Origin: Pseudomonadota bacterium
Lineage (GTDB): Bacteria > Pseudomonadota > Gammaproteobacteria > Acidiferrobacterales > Acidiferrobacteraceae
Direction of reading: 5' to 3'
Length of the DNA: 35,147 nucleotides
NCBI GenBank assembly: GCA_021816425.1
Contig: JAKAXT010000011.1
Location: 1-35,147 of the forward strand
Below are positions 14,003 through 24,296 of this stretch, piece by piece; within the stretch, counting starts at the first letter, position 1, and every line of letters starts with the position of its first letter. The translations under genes and the position numbers were made by a program. The notes beneath the pieces are model-generated. The model did no database searches. It worked only from the letters and a program-made list of their open reading frames with translations, and was not told the DNA's origin.

Positions 14003-14530
14003 ATGACCGAAATCGAACGTTTCCGCTCACTGTTCGATCAAGAGGTGTTGCACACTTTCGATTACCTGCGCGCGATAGATGAGTCGCAGTGGCGCGGGAT
14101 CCCGCGCGACTCGGAGGCCCTTTATCTCGGTTCGCGCATCAACAAGATCACCATCGCGGCGCTTGCCCGCCATCTGGCGACCGCCGAATTCCACTGGATC
14201 AATGAGCTGCCCCTGATCCCCAAAAACGGCACCATGCCCATGCCGGAGAAAGACCCCGTGATCGAGGCCGTGAGGACCGTCCCGAGCTTCATCGCGCTCT
14301 ACGAGCAGAGGCACCAAAAAAACATGGACCGCCTCGAGACCTTGCGCGCGGAGGACACCGGCAAGCTGCTCGTGTTCGCCGGGCGCCGTTACACCGGCAT
14401 GGGCCTTTTGTGGTCCATCCTGGGCCACCACGCCTACCACCTGGGCCAGATGGACCTTCTGATGCGGCAACAGGACGTGGAGGCCCCGGAGTACATGGAG
14501 TGGCGCGAAAAGGAGCGGGTCCTGGGCTAG
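14003..14530 (+). CDS. DinB-like (DinB/YfiT fold) putative metalloprotein
   Basis: A 175-aa four-helix-bundle protein of the DinB family. The first-helix residues FRSLFDQEVLHTFDYLRAID, the central AALARHLATAEFHWINEL and the C-terminal SILGHHAYHLGQMDLLMRQ supply the histidine positions that bind a divalent metal in this fold. Family members act as thiol-dependent S-transferases or are uncharacterised, so substrate is unknown. The ATG is preceded by GGAGG. It converges on purK, the two stop codons overlapping in a single CTAG at 14527-14530. Confidence 0.8.
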   Translation: MTEIERFRSLFDQEVLHTFDYLRAIDESQWRGIPRDSEALYLGSRINKITIAALARHLATAEFHWINELPLIPKNGTMPMPEKDPVIEAVRTVPSFIALYEQRHQKNMDRLETLRAEDTGKLLVFAGRRYTGMGLLWSILGHHAYHLGQMDLLMRQQDVEAPEYMEWREKERVLG

Positions 14531-15621
14531 CCTTCGGCGGCAAAGGCAGCGAGGGCCGCGAGCCGCGCCAGGGCCTCCTGCAGCTCGCCGTCCCCCTGCG
14601 CGCGCACCGTGGCATGCCCGACCTTGCGGCCGGGGCGCGGGTCCTTCCCGTAGACATGCAGGTGCGCCCCCGGCACCGCCAGGACCGCGGCGGGCTCGGG
14701 CAGACGCCCGATGAAATTGACCATGCCCGCGGCGGCGATGGGGCGCGTCGCGCCAAGCGGCAGGCCCGCAACGGCGCGCAGATGGTTTTCGAACTGGCTG
14801 GTCTCGGCGCCCTCGATCGTCCAATGTCCGGAGTTGTGCACGCGCGGGGCCATCTCATTGGCGAGCAGAGCGCGGCCCTTTTGAAAAAACTCGACGGCCA
14901 GGACCCCGACATAGTCGAAATGCTCGAGGAGGCGGCGCGCATAGTCCTCGGCCTGGGCCGTCATCGGATCGCCGGGACGCGCCACGGATTGCGCCAGCAC
15001 GCCGTTCCTGTGGACGTTTTCCGTCAAGGGATAGAAGCGGGCATCGCCGAAGCGATCCCGCACGGCGATGAGGGAGACCTCGCGATCGAAGGGGACGAAG
15101 CCCTCGAGGATCAGGGGCGATCCGCAGAGCGCCGCAAACGTCGCGTCCGCATCCGCTCGCGCGCGCAAGACCCGCTGCCCCTTGCCGTCGTAGCCCATGG
15201 TGCGGGTCTTCAGGACCGCAGGCATGCCCACGGCCGCAAGCCCCCGCTCCAGGTCCGCGCGCGTGTCGACCGCGGCGAAGGGCGGCGTCGGTATGCCGAG
15301 ATCGGCGAAAAGCCGCTTCTCGTGCCAGCGATCGCGGGCGACGGCCAGGGCCTTGGGGTCGGGGTACACAGCGACCCGTGGCGCCAGGCGGCGCAGGCTC
15401 GCCTCCGGCACATTCTCGAACTCGTAGGTCACCACCGAGGCGCGGCGGGCCAGCTGATCGAGCAGGCCCTCGTCGCCGTAATCCCCGCAAAGAAGCTCGC
15501 CGGCACGGCCCGCGCAGGCATCGGAGGCCGGGTCCAGAAACAGGCAGTGGATACCAAGCGGCTGGCCGGCCAGGGCCAGCATCTTGGCTAGCTGCCCACC
15601 GCCCATGATGCCGACATTCAT
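14527..15621 (-). CDS. purK: PurK, N5-carboxyaminoimidazole ribonucleotide synthase
   Basis: ATP-dependent conversion of AIR and bicarbonate to N5-CAIR in purine synthesis. The 364-aa protein has the N-terminal [20 protein letters not shown], the ATP-grasp region with [14 protein letters not shown] near residue 138, [16 protein letters not shown], and the catalytic [26 protein letters not shown] segment, all typical of PurK. Its ATG overlaps the purE stop in a 4-bp ATGA, so purE-purK is one operon. Confidence 0.95.
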   Translation of the reverse strand: MNVGIMGGGQLAKMLALAGQPLGIHCLFLDPASDACAGRAGELLCGDYGDEGLLDQLARRASVVTYEFENVPEASLRRLAPRVAVYPDPKALAVARDRWHEKRLFADLGIPTPPFAAVDTRADLERGLAAVGMPAVLKTRTMGYDGKGQRVLRARADADATFAALCGSPLILEGFVPFDREVSLIAVRDRFGDARFYPLTENVHRNGVLAQSVARPGDPMTAQAEDYARRLLEHFDYVGVLAVEFFQKGRALLANEMAPRVHNSGHWTIEGAETSQFENHLRAVAGLPLGATRPIAAAGMVNFIGRLPEPAAVLAVPGAHLHVYGKDPRPGRKVGHATVRAQGDGELQEALARLAALAAFAAEG

Positions 15622-16109
15622 GGGACGCGCGGATCCGGGTGCGCGAGCACGGACTCGGTCTGGCGCGCGCGGAAATCAGCAAGGGCCCCGCGGATCGCCG
15701 TGTCGTGCGCGGCAAGCAGTGCCGCCGCGAACAGGGCCGCGTTGACCGCGCCGGCCTTCCCTATGGCGAAGGTCGCGACCGGCACGCCGGCTGGCATCTG
15801 CACGATGGACAAGAGCGAATCCAGCCCCTTCAAGGCCTGGGACTGCACGGGCACGCCCAACACCGGAAGGGCGGTCTTGGCCGCCACCATGCCCGGGAGA
15901 TGGGCCGCCCCGCCCGCCCCGGCGATGATGGCGCGCAGTCCGCGTCCTTGGGCCCCCGCGGCGTACTGAAAGAGCAGGTCGGGCGTACGGTGCGCCGAAA
16001 CGACCTGGACCTCATGGGCAATGCCCAGATCGGTCAGTATCTGCGCGGCATGCTGCATCGTGTCCCAATCGGAGCGCGATCCCATGATGATACCCACAAG
16101 CGCCGACAT
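15618..16109 (-). CDS. purE: PurE, N5-CAIR mutase
   Basis: Converts N5-CAIR to CAIR. The 163-aa protein shows the signature [17 protein letters not shown] (9-25), VVSAHRTPD (37-45), the [13 protein letters not shown] substrate loop and [21 protein letters not shown] near the C-terminus. The length is normal for class I PurE. GGGGGGAG precedes the ATG at 16109. Confidence 0.95.
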   Translation of the reverse strand: MSALVGIIMGSRSDWDTMQHAAQILTDLGIAHEVQVVSAHRTPDLLFQYAAGAQGRGLRAIIAGAGGAAHLPGMVAAKTALPVLGVPVQSQALKGLDSLLSIVQMPAGVPVATFAIGKAGAVNAALFAAALLAAHDTAIRGALADFRARQTESVLAHPDPRVP

Positions 16110-16468
16110 AGCTCCCCCCGCAAATCGAATCCGGCCATGGTCACGATCCGCAACGAAATGGACCCACGGATCGCGAATATTGTGTCATAGGGCACGCCTC
16201 CATGTCCCCCGCGCCCCGCGCCCCGCGCATCGACCTCGACCCGGCCCCGGGGGCGCGGGCGCGCGGGCCATCCGGAGCCGCATCCCGGACACCCCGGGAC
16301 GGGGATCGGAAAAAGGCGCGAGGCGCGCCACACGCCCTTGCGGACCCCCGGACCAGGACACCGCCGCGTCCCAGGCCATAATGGGCGCTTGCATGACGAA
16401 ACCATTGGCTTTATGGTCTCGTTCATGGAAGAGGTCGCCGCGCAAAGGCGGTTCTGGAAGGGAGGCCC
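16110..16468. other. purE / PAP2 divergent intergenic region
   Basis: About 360 bp without a gene. It contains three tandem CCCCGCG units (16207-16227) and long GC-only runs. A weak plus-strand promoter (TTGCAT, 16 bp, TTATGG) may sit around 16390-16418 ahead of the PAP2 gene. No PurR-like operator was recognised. Confidence 0.5.
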
Positions 16469-17260
16469 GTGAAAACACCTTACTACTTCGCTGCGTTTGT
16501 GTTGGCGTCGAATCTCGCGATGGCGCCCTTCGCGCCCGCCCAGGCCAGGAGCACCCCCTCCCCCAGCCAGAGCAGCGCCCAGGCCAGGAGCACCCCCTCC
16601 CCCAACCGGAGCATCGCCCAGGACTTCACGCACCCGTCCTCGGCGCTCGGCGCCCTGGGCGACACGACCTTGATGGGCGTGGGTCTCGGCCTCCTGGATT
16701 ACGCGGGCCTGCACAATCTCGATCACCCGGTCGCGCAGGACAACCATGGCGTCTATGCGATCGCCAAGACCCCCAATTTTCCGTTCGAGCTCATCATGGT
16801 GACCCTCGGCGGGGCGCTCTGGGAGGGCGGCAAGACACGGCTTGGGCACACGCTCTGGCAGAGTCTGGACGCCGCGGCGCTCGCCGGCGTCTCCACCCAG
16901 ATCCTGAAATTCACCTTCCAGCGCAACCGCCCCTCGCAGAGTCCGAACAACCCGAACCTCTGGTTTCAGGGCCTCCATTCGCAAAGCTTCCCAAGCGGAG
17001 ACGTCTCGTCGATCACGGCCCTCGTCACGCCGCTCATCCTCACCTATAAACGACGTGATCCCGCAATCTGGGCGCTCGCCCTGGTCCCGGCCTTCGACAT
17101 GGTGGCGCGGGTGAAGGCCCACGGACACTGGGAGACCGATGTGGCAGCCGGCGCCGCGATCGGCGCCCTGAGCGGCTACTACGCCCACGAACGCCACAGC
17201 CCTTTCATACTGAGCCTGCTCCCGCACGGCTTCTACATGGGCCTCCGGACCGCCTTCTAA
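16469..17260 (+). CDS. Exported PAP2-superfamily phosphatase-like protein
   Basis: A 263-aa protein with a signal peptide (MKTPYYFAAFVLASNLAMAPFAPAQA) and a PAP2 / acid phosphatase core. Motif 1 is K147-X6-R154-P155. Motif 2 is PSGD at 175-178, where the family usually has PSGH. Motif 3 is R214-X5-H220-X3-D224. Hydrophobic segments near 180-195 and 200-212 fit the helical bundle, so it is periplasmic or inner-membrane attached. After the signal peptide a 13-residue unit (AQARSTPSPSQSS) is repeated twice. Substrate is unknown (phospholipid or undecaprenyl pyrophosphate in relatives). The PSGH to PSGD change may alter catalysis. Start is GTG with GGGAGG upstream. Confidence 0.78.
   Translation: MKTPYYFAAFVLASNLAMAPFAPAQARSTPSPSQSSAQARSTPSPNRSIAQDFTHPSSALGALGDTTLMGVGLGLLDYAGLHNLDHPVAQDNHGVYAIAKTPNFPFELIMVTLGGALWEGGKTRLGHTLWQSLDAAALAGVSTQILKFTFQRNRPSQSPNNPNLWFQGLHSQSFPSGDVSSITALVTPLILTYKRRDPAIWALALVPAFDMVARVKAHGHWETDVAAGAAIGALSGYYAHERHSPFILSLLPHGFYMGLRTAF
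16538..16615 (+). repeat. Two tandem 39-bp repeats inside the PAP2 gene
   Basis: Units 16538-16576 and 16577-16615 differ at 3 of 39 bases and encode AQARSTPSPSQSS and AQARSTPSPNRSI. They form a low-complexity Ser/Pro linker right after the signal peptide, a likely site of copy-number variation. Confidence 0.9.
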
Positions 17261-17574
17261 GGCAAGCCCGGGTGCGGCGATCCACAAGGACGCGAACGGG
17301 TGCGGGGCCACCGACCTTGCGTGCCCCGCAAGGCGGCCTGCCACGAAGCGTGGACGCCGCCGCGGCCTCCGCGCAAACCGCATCAAGGCCAGAGAGATCC
17401 TCGTGATGGGAGGCGCGGCCGCCCCGTCGGGCATGGGCCGCCAGGACCGGAGGCCCTCGGTGTCGACTTTGCATCGAGCGCGCGCCGGTCCCGACGCCCG
17501 CCAACGGACACCCCTTCGCCGATCCTGCCCCAGGGTCGCTTGCGCCTCGCGCGCCTCGAAGACCACGGGCCGCG
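17261..17574. other. Unassigned sequence between PAP2 gene and hipA remnant
   Basis: About 310 bp. Open frames exist but none has recognisable motifs; it may be degraded DNA belonging to the same lost locus as the hipA remnant. Nothing else seen. Confidence 0.4.
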
Positions 17575-18170
17575 CAAGCCCTCGTGCCCGAACGCCGGGG
17601 CCATAGGCGCGATTTCCGTCGGCGTAAGACCGGTCTGCGCCGCTTCGCCGCGCCGCGTCGTGACTACACGGCCTACGTCGGCGGCGATATCGCGAGCCTC
17701 GCCCGTATCCGAGTCGAAGTATTCCGCCGGACTCGTCGCCCATGGGGGCGACGCCGAACGGTCGTCGCAATCGACGGCGGCGCGCAACGCGCGCGGCTTG
17801 ACGTCGCCGGGAACGGGATTGGGATCATCGGCAGGCGACAGGCGCCAACCGTCCGGCCCGGCATAGAGGAAGCCATGATTGCGCGGATGATCGCCGGTGT
17901 TCGGGATCAGGACATCGACGACGATGCGCCGCCGGAGCTGATGCATGTCCTGCGTTGGGCGCGCACCATAACACCGTAGGGCATCGACGATCTCCGTGGA
18001 GCGGCACGGCTCGCCGTCGCGGGCCCCAGCCTACTCAACGCCGAAAGAAACGGGATGCGCTGACCTTCTCCTCGATCAAAGCGGCGTAGCAACAGGACCG
18101 ACCGGTCCGCGTCGCGCTCGATCCACGGGTGGACCGGGACGTCGTCGCCCGGCGCGGCCAGGGCCGTCAC
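17575..18170 (-). pseudogene. hipA: Decayed HipA-type kinase toxin gene
   Basis: Two adjoining minus-strand frames match consecutive parts of HipA-family serine kinases. The upstream part (18170 to about 18030) contains VLLLRRFDRGEGQRIPFLSA. The next part (about 18000 to 17575) reads EIVDALRCYGARPTQDMHQL, then RRIVVDVLIPNTGDHPRNHG and FLYAGPDGWRLSPADDPNPV, ending AFGHEGL where intact HipAs stop. A frameshift near 18000-18025 separates them. The N-terminal third is missing, no hipB-like antitoxin is adjacent, and the normally conserved NTDDH motif is NTGDH, so the catalytic loop is also damaged. It is a remnant of a toxin-antitoxin locus, presumably acquired and lost. Confidence 0.8.
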
Positions 18171-18305
18171 GAAGTCGCGACCCGAACCGACGAGCGGGGC
18201 CCAGGGATCGCTTGCGACACGCGATGAGGGGCGAGGGAGTCTTGTCTCCTCGTCGCGCTTCGCCCTCGAAGCGGGTGGCGACGAGCGGCCGCGAGGACGC
18301 GGCGA

Positions 18306-19010
18306 TCAGCCGGCGGCGCCTGCCGCCAGCGAGGCGGCGACCGTCGCAAGATGCGGGGCGACCGCCTGCCAGACCGGGGCGCCGCCTTCGGTATCGCAGT
18401 AAGGGACGATGGTCGGCTCGCAACCGAGCCGGTGGGCGAGATCCCGGAGATTGTGCGCGCGGTCGTGGCGTCCCGGCATCGCTTCGTTCAGGACGATGCC
18501 GGCCAGGGTCAGGCCACGACGGGCGACGGCGTCGGCGGTCAGCAGGGTCTGGTGGATTGCGCCTGGCCGAGCGGCGCTCACGACCACCACCGGAAACCTG
18601 AGCGCCGCGGCCAGATCGGCATTCAGGACATCGCCCGCAAGCGGCGAGTAGAACCCCCCGGTCCCCTCCACCACCAGGAAGTCCTCGATACCGGCCCCTT
18701 CGCGACATACCCGGATCAGATCGTCGAGGCCGGGCATCGGATGCCCGGAGGCGGCGGCGCGCCGGGGCGGGGGTGGCACCCCCAGGCGATGGCAACAAAT
18801 GACCTCGGACGCTTCGCGGCCGCCGGTCGCCGCCCGGTAGGTTTCGCCATCGCCGGGACACGAGTGGCCTCGCCATTCAGCGCAGTCCGGCTCCATGGGC
18901 TTGCGCGGACGCACGGTGCGGCCCTGCAGGGACAGGTGCCAGGTCAATGCGGCCCCGACGACCGTTTTGCCGACCCCCACGTCGCTCCCCGTAATGAACA
19001 CGCCCCGCAT
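18306..19010 (-). CDS. bioD: BioD, dethiobiotin synthetase
   Basis: ATP- and CO2-dependent ring closure of 7,8-diaminopelargonate to dethiobiotin. The 234-aa protein starts MRGVFITGSDVGVGKTVVGAA (P-loop 8-16), has RPRKPME at about 35-41, the VVEGTGGFYSPL magnesium/substrate region, and IVLNEAMPGRHDRAHN toward the C-terminus. Start at 19010 is chosen from the preceding GGGAGG. It lies 225 bp after bioA in the same direction. Confidence 0.92.
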   Translation of the reverse strand: MRGVFITGSDVGVGKTVVGAALTWHLSLQGRTVRPRKPMEPDCAEWRGHSCPGDGETYRAATGGREASEVICCHRLGVPPPPRRAAASGHPMPGLDDLIRVCREGAGIEDFLVVEGTGGFYSPLAGDVLNADLAAALRFPVVVVSAARPGAIHQTLLTADAVARRGLTLAGIVLNEAMPGRHDRAHNLRDLAHRLGCEPTIVPYCDTEGGAPVWQAVAPHLATVAASLAAGAAG

Positions 19011-19235
19011 CGCGCCTCCCTGGCCATGATCGAAATCCGGACAACCGCGCAGCAATCGGCCCGGTCCATGGTCTTAACACCCTAGCCGAAAAGCCGCGCG
19101 CCGTCCCGTCATCCGTCCGGGCGTTCACTCCGACAGTCAGGCTCGAATCCGCGGCGGCTTGCGCCTGCACCAGAGCGGGGCGGACCTGATCTTTTCCGGG
19201 ACGCCACGCACCACCGCGCGCCGCGGTCCGTCCCA

Positions 19236-20579
19236 TCAGGCCTCCGACAAGGCGGCCCTGATCTCGCCCGTCAGGATCGAGAGATCCCTGGGTCTTATCA
19301 CATAAGGGGGCATGAGATAGACGAGCCGACCGAAGGGGCGCAGCCACACGCCGGCCTCCACGAAACGCGCCATGAGCCACTCGGGGTCTATGGGGCTGCG
19401 CGTCTCCACGACCCCGATTGCGCCCAGGACGCGGACGTCGCGCACCACGGGCAGTCCGCGGCAGGCGTCGAGCTCCCGCCGCATCTGCTCCTCGATTCCG
19501 CGGACCCTGGCCTGCCAATCGCCTGACAGGAGAAGGTCGATGCTCGCGACGGCGAGCGCACAGGCCAGGGGGTTGGCCATGAAGGTCGGTCCATGCATCA
19601 GACAACCGGCCTCGCCACGCGTGATCGTGTCGGCGATCTCGGTCGTGGCGAGAGTCGCGGCAAGCGACATGTATCCACCCGTGAGCGCCTTGCCCAGGCA
19701 CAGAATGTCCGGCGCCACGCCCGCATGGTCGGAGGCAAACAGGCGGCCGGTGCGCCCGAACCCCGTGGCGATCTCGTCTGCGATCAGAAGCACGTCGTGG
19801 GCATCGCAGAGGGCGCGCACCGCGCGCAGGTATTCCGGGTGATAGAACCACATGCCGCCCGCGCCCTGCGCGATCGGCTCCAGGATGACCGCCGCCAATT
19901 CGTCCTGGTGGGCCGTGATCAGGCGCGCGCACTCGGATATGGCCGCGGGCTCCCAGGGCTCGTCGAACCGGCACGCGGGCCGCGGCGCGAAGATCTGCGT
20001 GGGGACCACGCCCGCGAACGAACGGTGCATGCCGGTCACGGGGTCGCACACGGACATGGCGCCCAGGGTGTCCCCGTGGTAGCCGCCGCGCAAGGCCAGC
20101 AGACGGCGCTTGGCCGGACGTCCGCGGCCCTGCCAATACTGGAGCGCCATCTTGATCGCGACCTCGACGGCGACCGATCCCGAGTCGCAGAGAAAGACCT
20201 TTTCGAGGGGCGCCGGGGTCAGATCCACGAGCCTGCGCCCCAGATCGATGGCCGGCCCGTGCGTAAGGCCTCCGAACATGACGTGGGCCATGGACCGCAA
20301 CTGCCCGCGCGCGGCGCGGTTCAGGGCCGGGTGGTTATAGCCATGGATCGCGGCCCACCACGAGCTCATGCCATCTATCAGCCGACGTCCATCGGCCAGC
20401 ACGAGCCGCACGCCGTCGGCCGCCACCACCGGCCACGGCGGGGCGGACCCGCCGATGGGGGCATAGGGATGCCAGAGATGGGCCCGATCGAAGGCCAGGT
20501 CCTGCGCCCAGTCGCGACCGGGGGACACCGGGTCCCGCGGCGTCGCGCCGGACGGGGCGACGGTCTCGGTCGGCCTCAA
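19236..20579 (-). CDS. bioA: BioA, adenosylmethionine-8-amino-7-oxononanoate aminotransferase
   Basis: PLP enzyme that uses S-adenosylmethionine as amino donor to make 7,8-diaminopelargonate. The 447-aa protein has [26 protein letters not shown] (active-site tyrosine region), the cofactor phosphate loop [19 protein letters not shown], the [14 protein letters not shown] aspartate, and PLP lysine in [13 protein letters not shown] full-length, clear class III aminotransferase. Its ATG overlaps the ilvD stop by 4 bp. Confidence 0.95.
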   Translation of the reverse strand: MRPTETVAPSGATPRDPVSPGRDWAQDLAFDRAHLWHPYAPIGGSAPPWPVVAADGVRLVLADGRRLIDGMSSWWAAIHGYNHPALNRAARGQLRSMAHVMFGGLTHGPAIDLGRRLVDLTPAPLEKVFLCDSGSVAVEVAIKMALQYWQGRGRPAKRRLLALRGGYHGDTLGAMSVCDPVTGMHRSFAGVVPTQIFAPRPACRFDEPWEPAAISECARLITAHQDELAAVILEPIAQGAGGMWFYHPEYLRAVRALCDAHDVLLIADEIATGFGRTGRLFASDHAGVAPDILCLGKALTGGYMSLAATLATTEIADTITRGEAGCLMHGPTFMANPLACALAVASIDLLLSGDWQARVRGIEEQMRRELDACRGLPVVRDVRVLGAIGVVETRSPIDPEWLMARFVEAGVWLRPFGRLVYLMPPYVIRPRDLSILTGEIRAALSEA

Positions 20580-22249
20580 TCCGTCACCGCGCCACGACTT
20601 GCCGAGGAAACGAGCCGCGCATACTTGGCCAAGGTCCCGCGCGTATGACGGGGCGCCGGCGGCTGCCAGTGGGCGCGGCGGCGCGCGAGCTCCAAGGCCG
20701 GCACATCGAGATGCAGGAGATGGCGCTCGGCATCGATGACCACCGTGTCGCCTTCGGCCACGAGCGCGATCGCACCGCCGACCGCGGCCTCCGGCGCCAC
20801 ATGCCCCACCACCATGCCGTAGGTGCCGCCGGAGAAGCGGCCGTCCGTGACGAGCCCCACCCGGTCACCGAGTCCCTGACCCACGAGGGCCGCGGTCGGC
20901 GAGAGCATCTCGCGCATGCCGGGACCGCCCTTCGGCCCCTCGTAGCGGATCACCACGACGTCCCCCGCCGCTATGCGGCGGTCGAGAATGGCGGCCATGC
21001 ACGCCTCCTCCGAATCGAACACGCGCGCCGGACCCGTGATCTTCGGGACCTTCACTCCGCTCGTCTTGGCAAGCGCCCCCTCCTCGGCGAGATTGCCCTT
21101 CAGGATGGCCAGATGACCATGCGCATAGACGGGCCGCTCCCAGGGCCGGATGACGTCCTGGTCGGCGCGTGGGCGCTCGGGCACGGCGCCCAGGGCCTCG
21201 GACACCGTCTGTCCGGTCACAGTGGGCGCATCGCCGTGCAAAAGGCCGTGCGCAAGCAGGATCTTCATCACCTGAGGGACCCCTCCGGCGCGATGGAGGT
21301 CGGTCGCGACGTAGCGTCCGGACGGCTTCAGATCGCACAATACCGGCACGCGCGCGGCGAAGGCGTCGAAGTCGTCCAGCGTCAATTCCACGCCCGCGGC
21401 GTGCGCGATCGCCGGCAGATGGATGACGGCATTGGTGGAGCCACCGAGCGCCATAAGCACCGCCAGGGCGTTCTCGAAGGCCTTGCGGGTGAGGATGTCG
21501 CGCGGCAGGCGCCTCGCCCTCAGCGCGTCGACCAGGACTCGTGCCGACTGCGCGGCGCTGTCGGCCTTTTCGGGGTCCTCCGCCGCCATGGTCGAGGAGT
21601 ACGGCAGGCTCATCCCCATGGCCTCGAACAGGGCCGACATGGTATTGGCGGTATACATGCCGCCGCAGGACCCGGCGCCCGGACAGGCGCGGCGTTCGAT
21701 CTCGTGCAGCGCGCGATCGTCGATGGCGCCTGCGATGCGCGCCCCGACCGCCTCGAAGACGCTCACGATGGTGAGGTCCTGCCCATCATGGCGCCCGGGC
21801 TTGATCGTCCCGCCATAGACGAACACAGCGGGGATGTTCAGGCGCGCTATGGCGATCATGGCGCCTGGCATGTTCTTGTCGCAGCCGCCAAATGCCAGAA
21901 GGCCGTCCATGCTCTGGCCGGCACAGACGGTCTCTATGGAATCCGCGATGACCTCGCGCGACACCAGGGAATATTTCATGCCCTCGGTGCCCATGGAGAT
22001 GCCATCGGAGATCGTGATCGTCCCGAACATCTGCGGCATCGCCCCGGCGGCCACCAGGGCCGCCTCTCCGCGCCCGGCGAGGACCCCTATCCCCATGTTG
22101 CACGGCGTGATGGTGCTGTGGGCGTTCGCCACCCCGACGATCGGCTTGTCGAAATCGCGATCGCCGAAACCCGTTGCGCGCAACAGGGCCCGGTTGGGGG
22201 CGCGCTCTATGCCGGTCGTCACCACGCGGCTTTTATGATTGTCGGACAT
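20576..22249 (-). CDS. ilvD: IlvD, dihydroxy-acid dehydratase
   Basis: Fe-S dehydratase of valine/isoleucine synthesis. The 557-aa protein shows the cluster cysteines in [19 protein letters not shown] and [16 protein letters not shown], and the C-terminal [20 protein letters not shown] signature. AGGAGAAGG stands before the ATG at 22249, which fixes the start; the longer frame upstream is not typical. It is embedded between pyrC and bioA in one minus-strand run, a combination of unrelated biosynthetic functions. Confidence 0.95.
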   Translation of the reverse strand: MSDNHKSRVVTTGIERAPNRALLRATGFGDRDFDKPIVGVANAHSTITPCNMGIGVLAGRGEAALVAAGAMPQMFGTITISDGISMGTEGMKYSLVSREVIADSIETVCAGQSMDGLLAFGGCDKNMPGAMIAIARLNIPAVFVYGGTIKPGRHDGQDLTIVSVFEAVGARIAGAIDDRALHEIERRACPGAGSCGGMYTANTMSALFEAMGMSLPYSSTMAAEDPEKADSAAQSARVLVDALRARRLPRDILTRKAFENALAVLMALGGSTNAVIHLPAIAHAAGVELTLDDFDAFAARVPVLCDLKPSGRYVATDLHRAGGVPQVMKILLAHGLLHGDAPTVTGQTVSEALGAVPERPRADQDVIRPWERPVYAHGHLAILKGNLAEEGALAKTSGVKVPKITGPARVFDSEEACMAAILDRRIAAGDVVVIRYEGPKGGPGMREMLSPTAALVGQGLGDRVGLVTDGRFSGGTYGMVVGHVAPEAAVGGAIALVAEGDTVVIDAERHLLHLDVPALELARRRAHWQPPAPRHTRGTLAKYARLVSSASRGAVTD

Positions 22250-22302
22250 AACCTTCTCCTGAAATAAGCACTGGGACTCCTGGCCCCGCCCAAATAACCG
22301 AA

Positions 22303-23400
22303 TCAGCGGGCGAGCCGCCAGCCGACGACCTCCCCGGCCCGCAAGGGCACGAGGACGTCGCCGCCTGCGGGAATCGTCGACGGTACGCGCCACGGCTCCT
22401 TCACGAGCGTGATGCGATCTTGATTGCGGGGTAACCGGTAGAAGTCCGGCCCGTTGCCGCTTGCAAACCCCTCGAGCCTATCGAGCGCATGGGCCTTTTC
22501 GAAAACCTCGGCATAGAGTTCGAGCGCCGCGTGCGCGGTATAGATTCCGGCGCACCCGCACGACGACTCCTTGGCGTGCCGGGGATGCGGCGCGCTGTCG
22601 GTCCCGAGGAAGAATTTCGGGCTGCCGCCGGTCGCGGCGGCAACCAGCGCGGCACGGTGGTCGGCGCGCTTTAGCAGCGGCCGGCAGTAATGATGCGGTC
22701 GCAGACCGCCGTCGAACAGGGCGTTGCGATCGAGCAGCAAGTGATGGGCGGTGATGGTGGCCGCGAGCGTATCCGGGCTTGCGTTCACGAACTCGACTGC
22801 GGCGCGGGTCGTGATGTGTTCCAGGACCATGCGCAGGCCCGGGAACGCCCGCATGAGCGGCGACAGGTGACGCTCGAGGAAGACCGCCTCGCGGTCGAAG
22901 ACATCCACCGAGGGGTCCGTGACCTCGCCGTGCAGGAGCAGCGGGAGATCGTGACGCTCCATGGCCGCGAGCACCGGATAGCAGCGCCGGAGGTCCCGCA
23001 CGGCATGCGCGGTATTGGTGGTCGCGCCGGCCGGATAGTATTTGAGGGCATGCACGATGCCGGATGCCTGCGCGCGGGCCACCTCGGACGACGTGGTCGT
23101 CTCGGTCAAATAAAGCGTCATCAAGGGCTCGAGGCGCGCGCCCGCGGGCAAGGCCGCCAGGATGCGCGCTCGATAGGCCAGGGCCTCGTGGACTTTGCCT
23201 ATCGGGGGATCGAGATTGGGCATGACGATGGCCCGAGCGAAGCGCCGCGCGGTATCCGCCACGGCCTGGGCCAACATCGCTCCATCCCGCAGGTGGACAT
23301 GCCAATCGTCGGGGCGGGTGAGGGTGAGCCGCGCGCCCTGCCCGGGGCCGTGCGCCCCGCGGCCCACACCGCCCGGGGCTTCGAAGCTCGGGGTTTCCAT
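22303..23400 (-). CDS. pyrC: PyrC, dihydroorotase (class II type)
   Basis: Zinc amidohydrolase that interconverts carbamoyl-aspartate and dihydroorotate. The 365-aa protein has the [12 protein letters not shown] zinc motif, the bridging carbamylated lysine in [32 protein letters not shown] and [14 protein letters not shown], as in E. coli PyrC. A GTG at 23412 lies in frame; the ATG at 23400 is preferred. It begins 11 bp after the stop of the DUF6671 gene. Confidence 0.95.
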   Translation of the reverse strand: METPSFEAPGGVGRGAHGPGQGARLTLTRPDDWHVHLRDGAMLAQAVADTARRFARAIVMPNLDPPIGKVHEALAYRARILAALPAGARLEPLMTLYLTETTTSSEVARAQASGIVHALKYYPAGATTNTAHAVRDLRRCYPVLAAMERHDLPLLLHGEVTDPSVDVFDREAVFLERHLSPLMRAFPGLRMVLEHITTRAAVEFVNASPDTLAATITAHHLLLDRNALFDGGLRPHHYCRPLLKRADHRAALVAAATGGSPKFFLGTDSAPHPRHAKESSCGCAGIYTAHAALELYAEVFEKAHALDRLEGFASGNGPDFYRLPRNQDRITLVKEPWRVPSTIPAGGDVLVPLRAGEVVGWRLAR

Positions 23401-23411
23401 GCGCGGAGACA

Positions 23412-24296
23412 CTAGGGGTTACAGTAATCGCAACGCGCCGGATCGGCAGGCGCGGGATCTTCGCAGTCACGCGTCAGCCGATGTCCGCACCTGAGGCAGC
23501 CATGGACCTCGGCACGCGTCTCGCGCGTCGGTGCCCCGCATGCCTGACAGGGCCGTCCTGCGATCGATTCGACCACCCAGAACCCGGGGGTGCGGCAAAC
23601 CGGGCAGAGGGACGCCAGACGCCGGCCGAGATCGACTGCGGCAAGCCGGATATTGACGAGGCGGGTGGGGTTCGCGTAGGCGCGTAGATCCACTTCGATG
23701 AATACGCGCCCGCCCGAGGACTGCGCGGCGGCCCAGTCGTAGGCCGCCTTAAGCTCCGACCAGTGGGCGATCCCCTTGCGGATCCGCGGGTCGCCATCAT
23801 GATCAGGCCTTACGACCAGATAGTGATCGGGAAAGCGTACCGCATGCGCGAACCGCTCGGCGTCTTCCCAGCTCGCCGCCAGGATCTGGGCACTGTTGGC
23901 CCGGCCCTGCGCCACGCCGACCACCTCGAGCCCGAGCAGCTTGTCGAGGAAAACGAGAAGCTCGACATTCCACGGGAACATCCCCGCAAACGGGTCGGGC
24001 GCAAAGGATCCCTCGCTGGCGAGCCCGACGGGCAGCCCCGAGAGTTCCATGCCGATCTGCGCCTTGCGGCGGGCCGCTTCGAGCTGCGTGCCGGCCCGCG
24101 CGACATCCCGCGTGAATGTGCCGAGGAGATCCGTGTCATAGCCCGCGACCCGCTCGACGAGGCAGCCCACGAAGCCCTGAAGGACGGGACCTACGATGTC
24201 CTCCTTCCCATGCTGGGTCAGGAAGGCCGCGCGCTGCCCCCGGTAGGGGCTTCGGGCCGGTGGCGCATGAGGGGTCACATGCCCGCCCAGGCTCAT
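23412..24296 (-). CDS. DUF6671-like protein with C-terminal zinc-ribbon cysteines
   Basis: A 294-aa cytoplasmic protein of unknown function that resembles DUF6671. Typical elements are [20 protein letters not shown] (18-37), [39 protein letters not shown] and [19 protein letters not shown]. The C-terminal 65 residues carry four CX2C pairs (CPVC, CQAC, CLRC, CDYC), enough for two zinc sites. Its ATG overlaps the stop of the DabA-like gene by 4 bp, so the two are co-translated; this pairing is the best functional hint available. Confidence 0.7.
   Translation of the reverse strand: MSLGGHVTPHAPPARSPYRGQRAAFLTQHGKEDIVGPVLQGFVGCLVERVAGYDTDLLGTFTRDVARAGTQLEAARRKAQIGMELSGLPVGLASEGSFAPDPFAGMFPWNVELLVFLDKLLGLEVVGVAQGRANSAQILAASWEDAERFAHAVRFPDHYLVVRPDHDGDPRIRKGIAHWSELKAAYDWAAAQSSGGRVFIEVDLRAYANPTRLVNIRLAAVDLGRRLASLCPVCRTPGFWVVESIAGRPCQACGAPTRETRAEVHGCLRCGHRLTRDCEDPAPADPARCDYCNP

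Noticed and set aside
16207-16227. Three tandem CCCCGCG units as a functional repeat or CRISPR-like array
   Set aside because: Too short, no spacers, explained by local GC bias.
16034-17770. 578-codon minus-strand frame opposite the PAP2 gene and purE upstream region
   Set aside because: It runs through purE and a clear PAP2 gene on the other strand, and no domain can be recognised.
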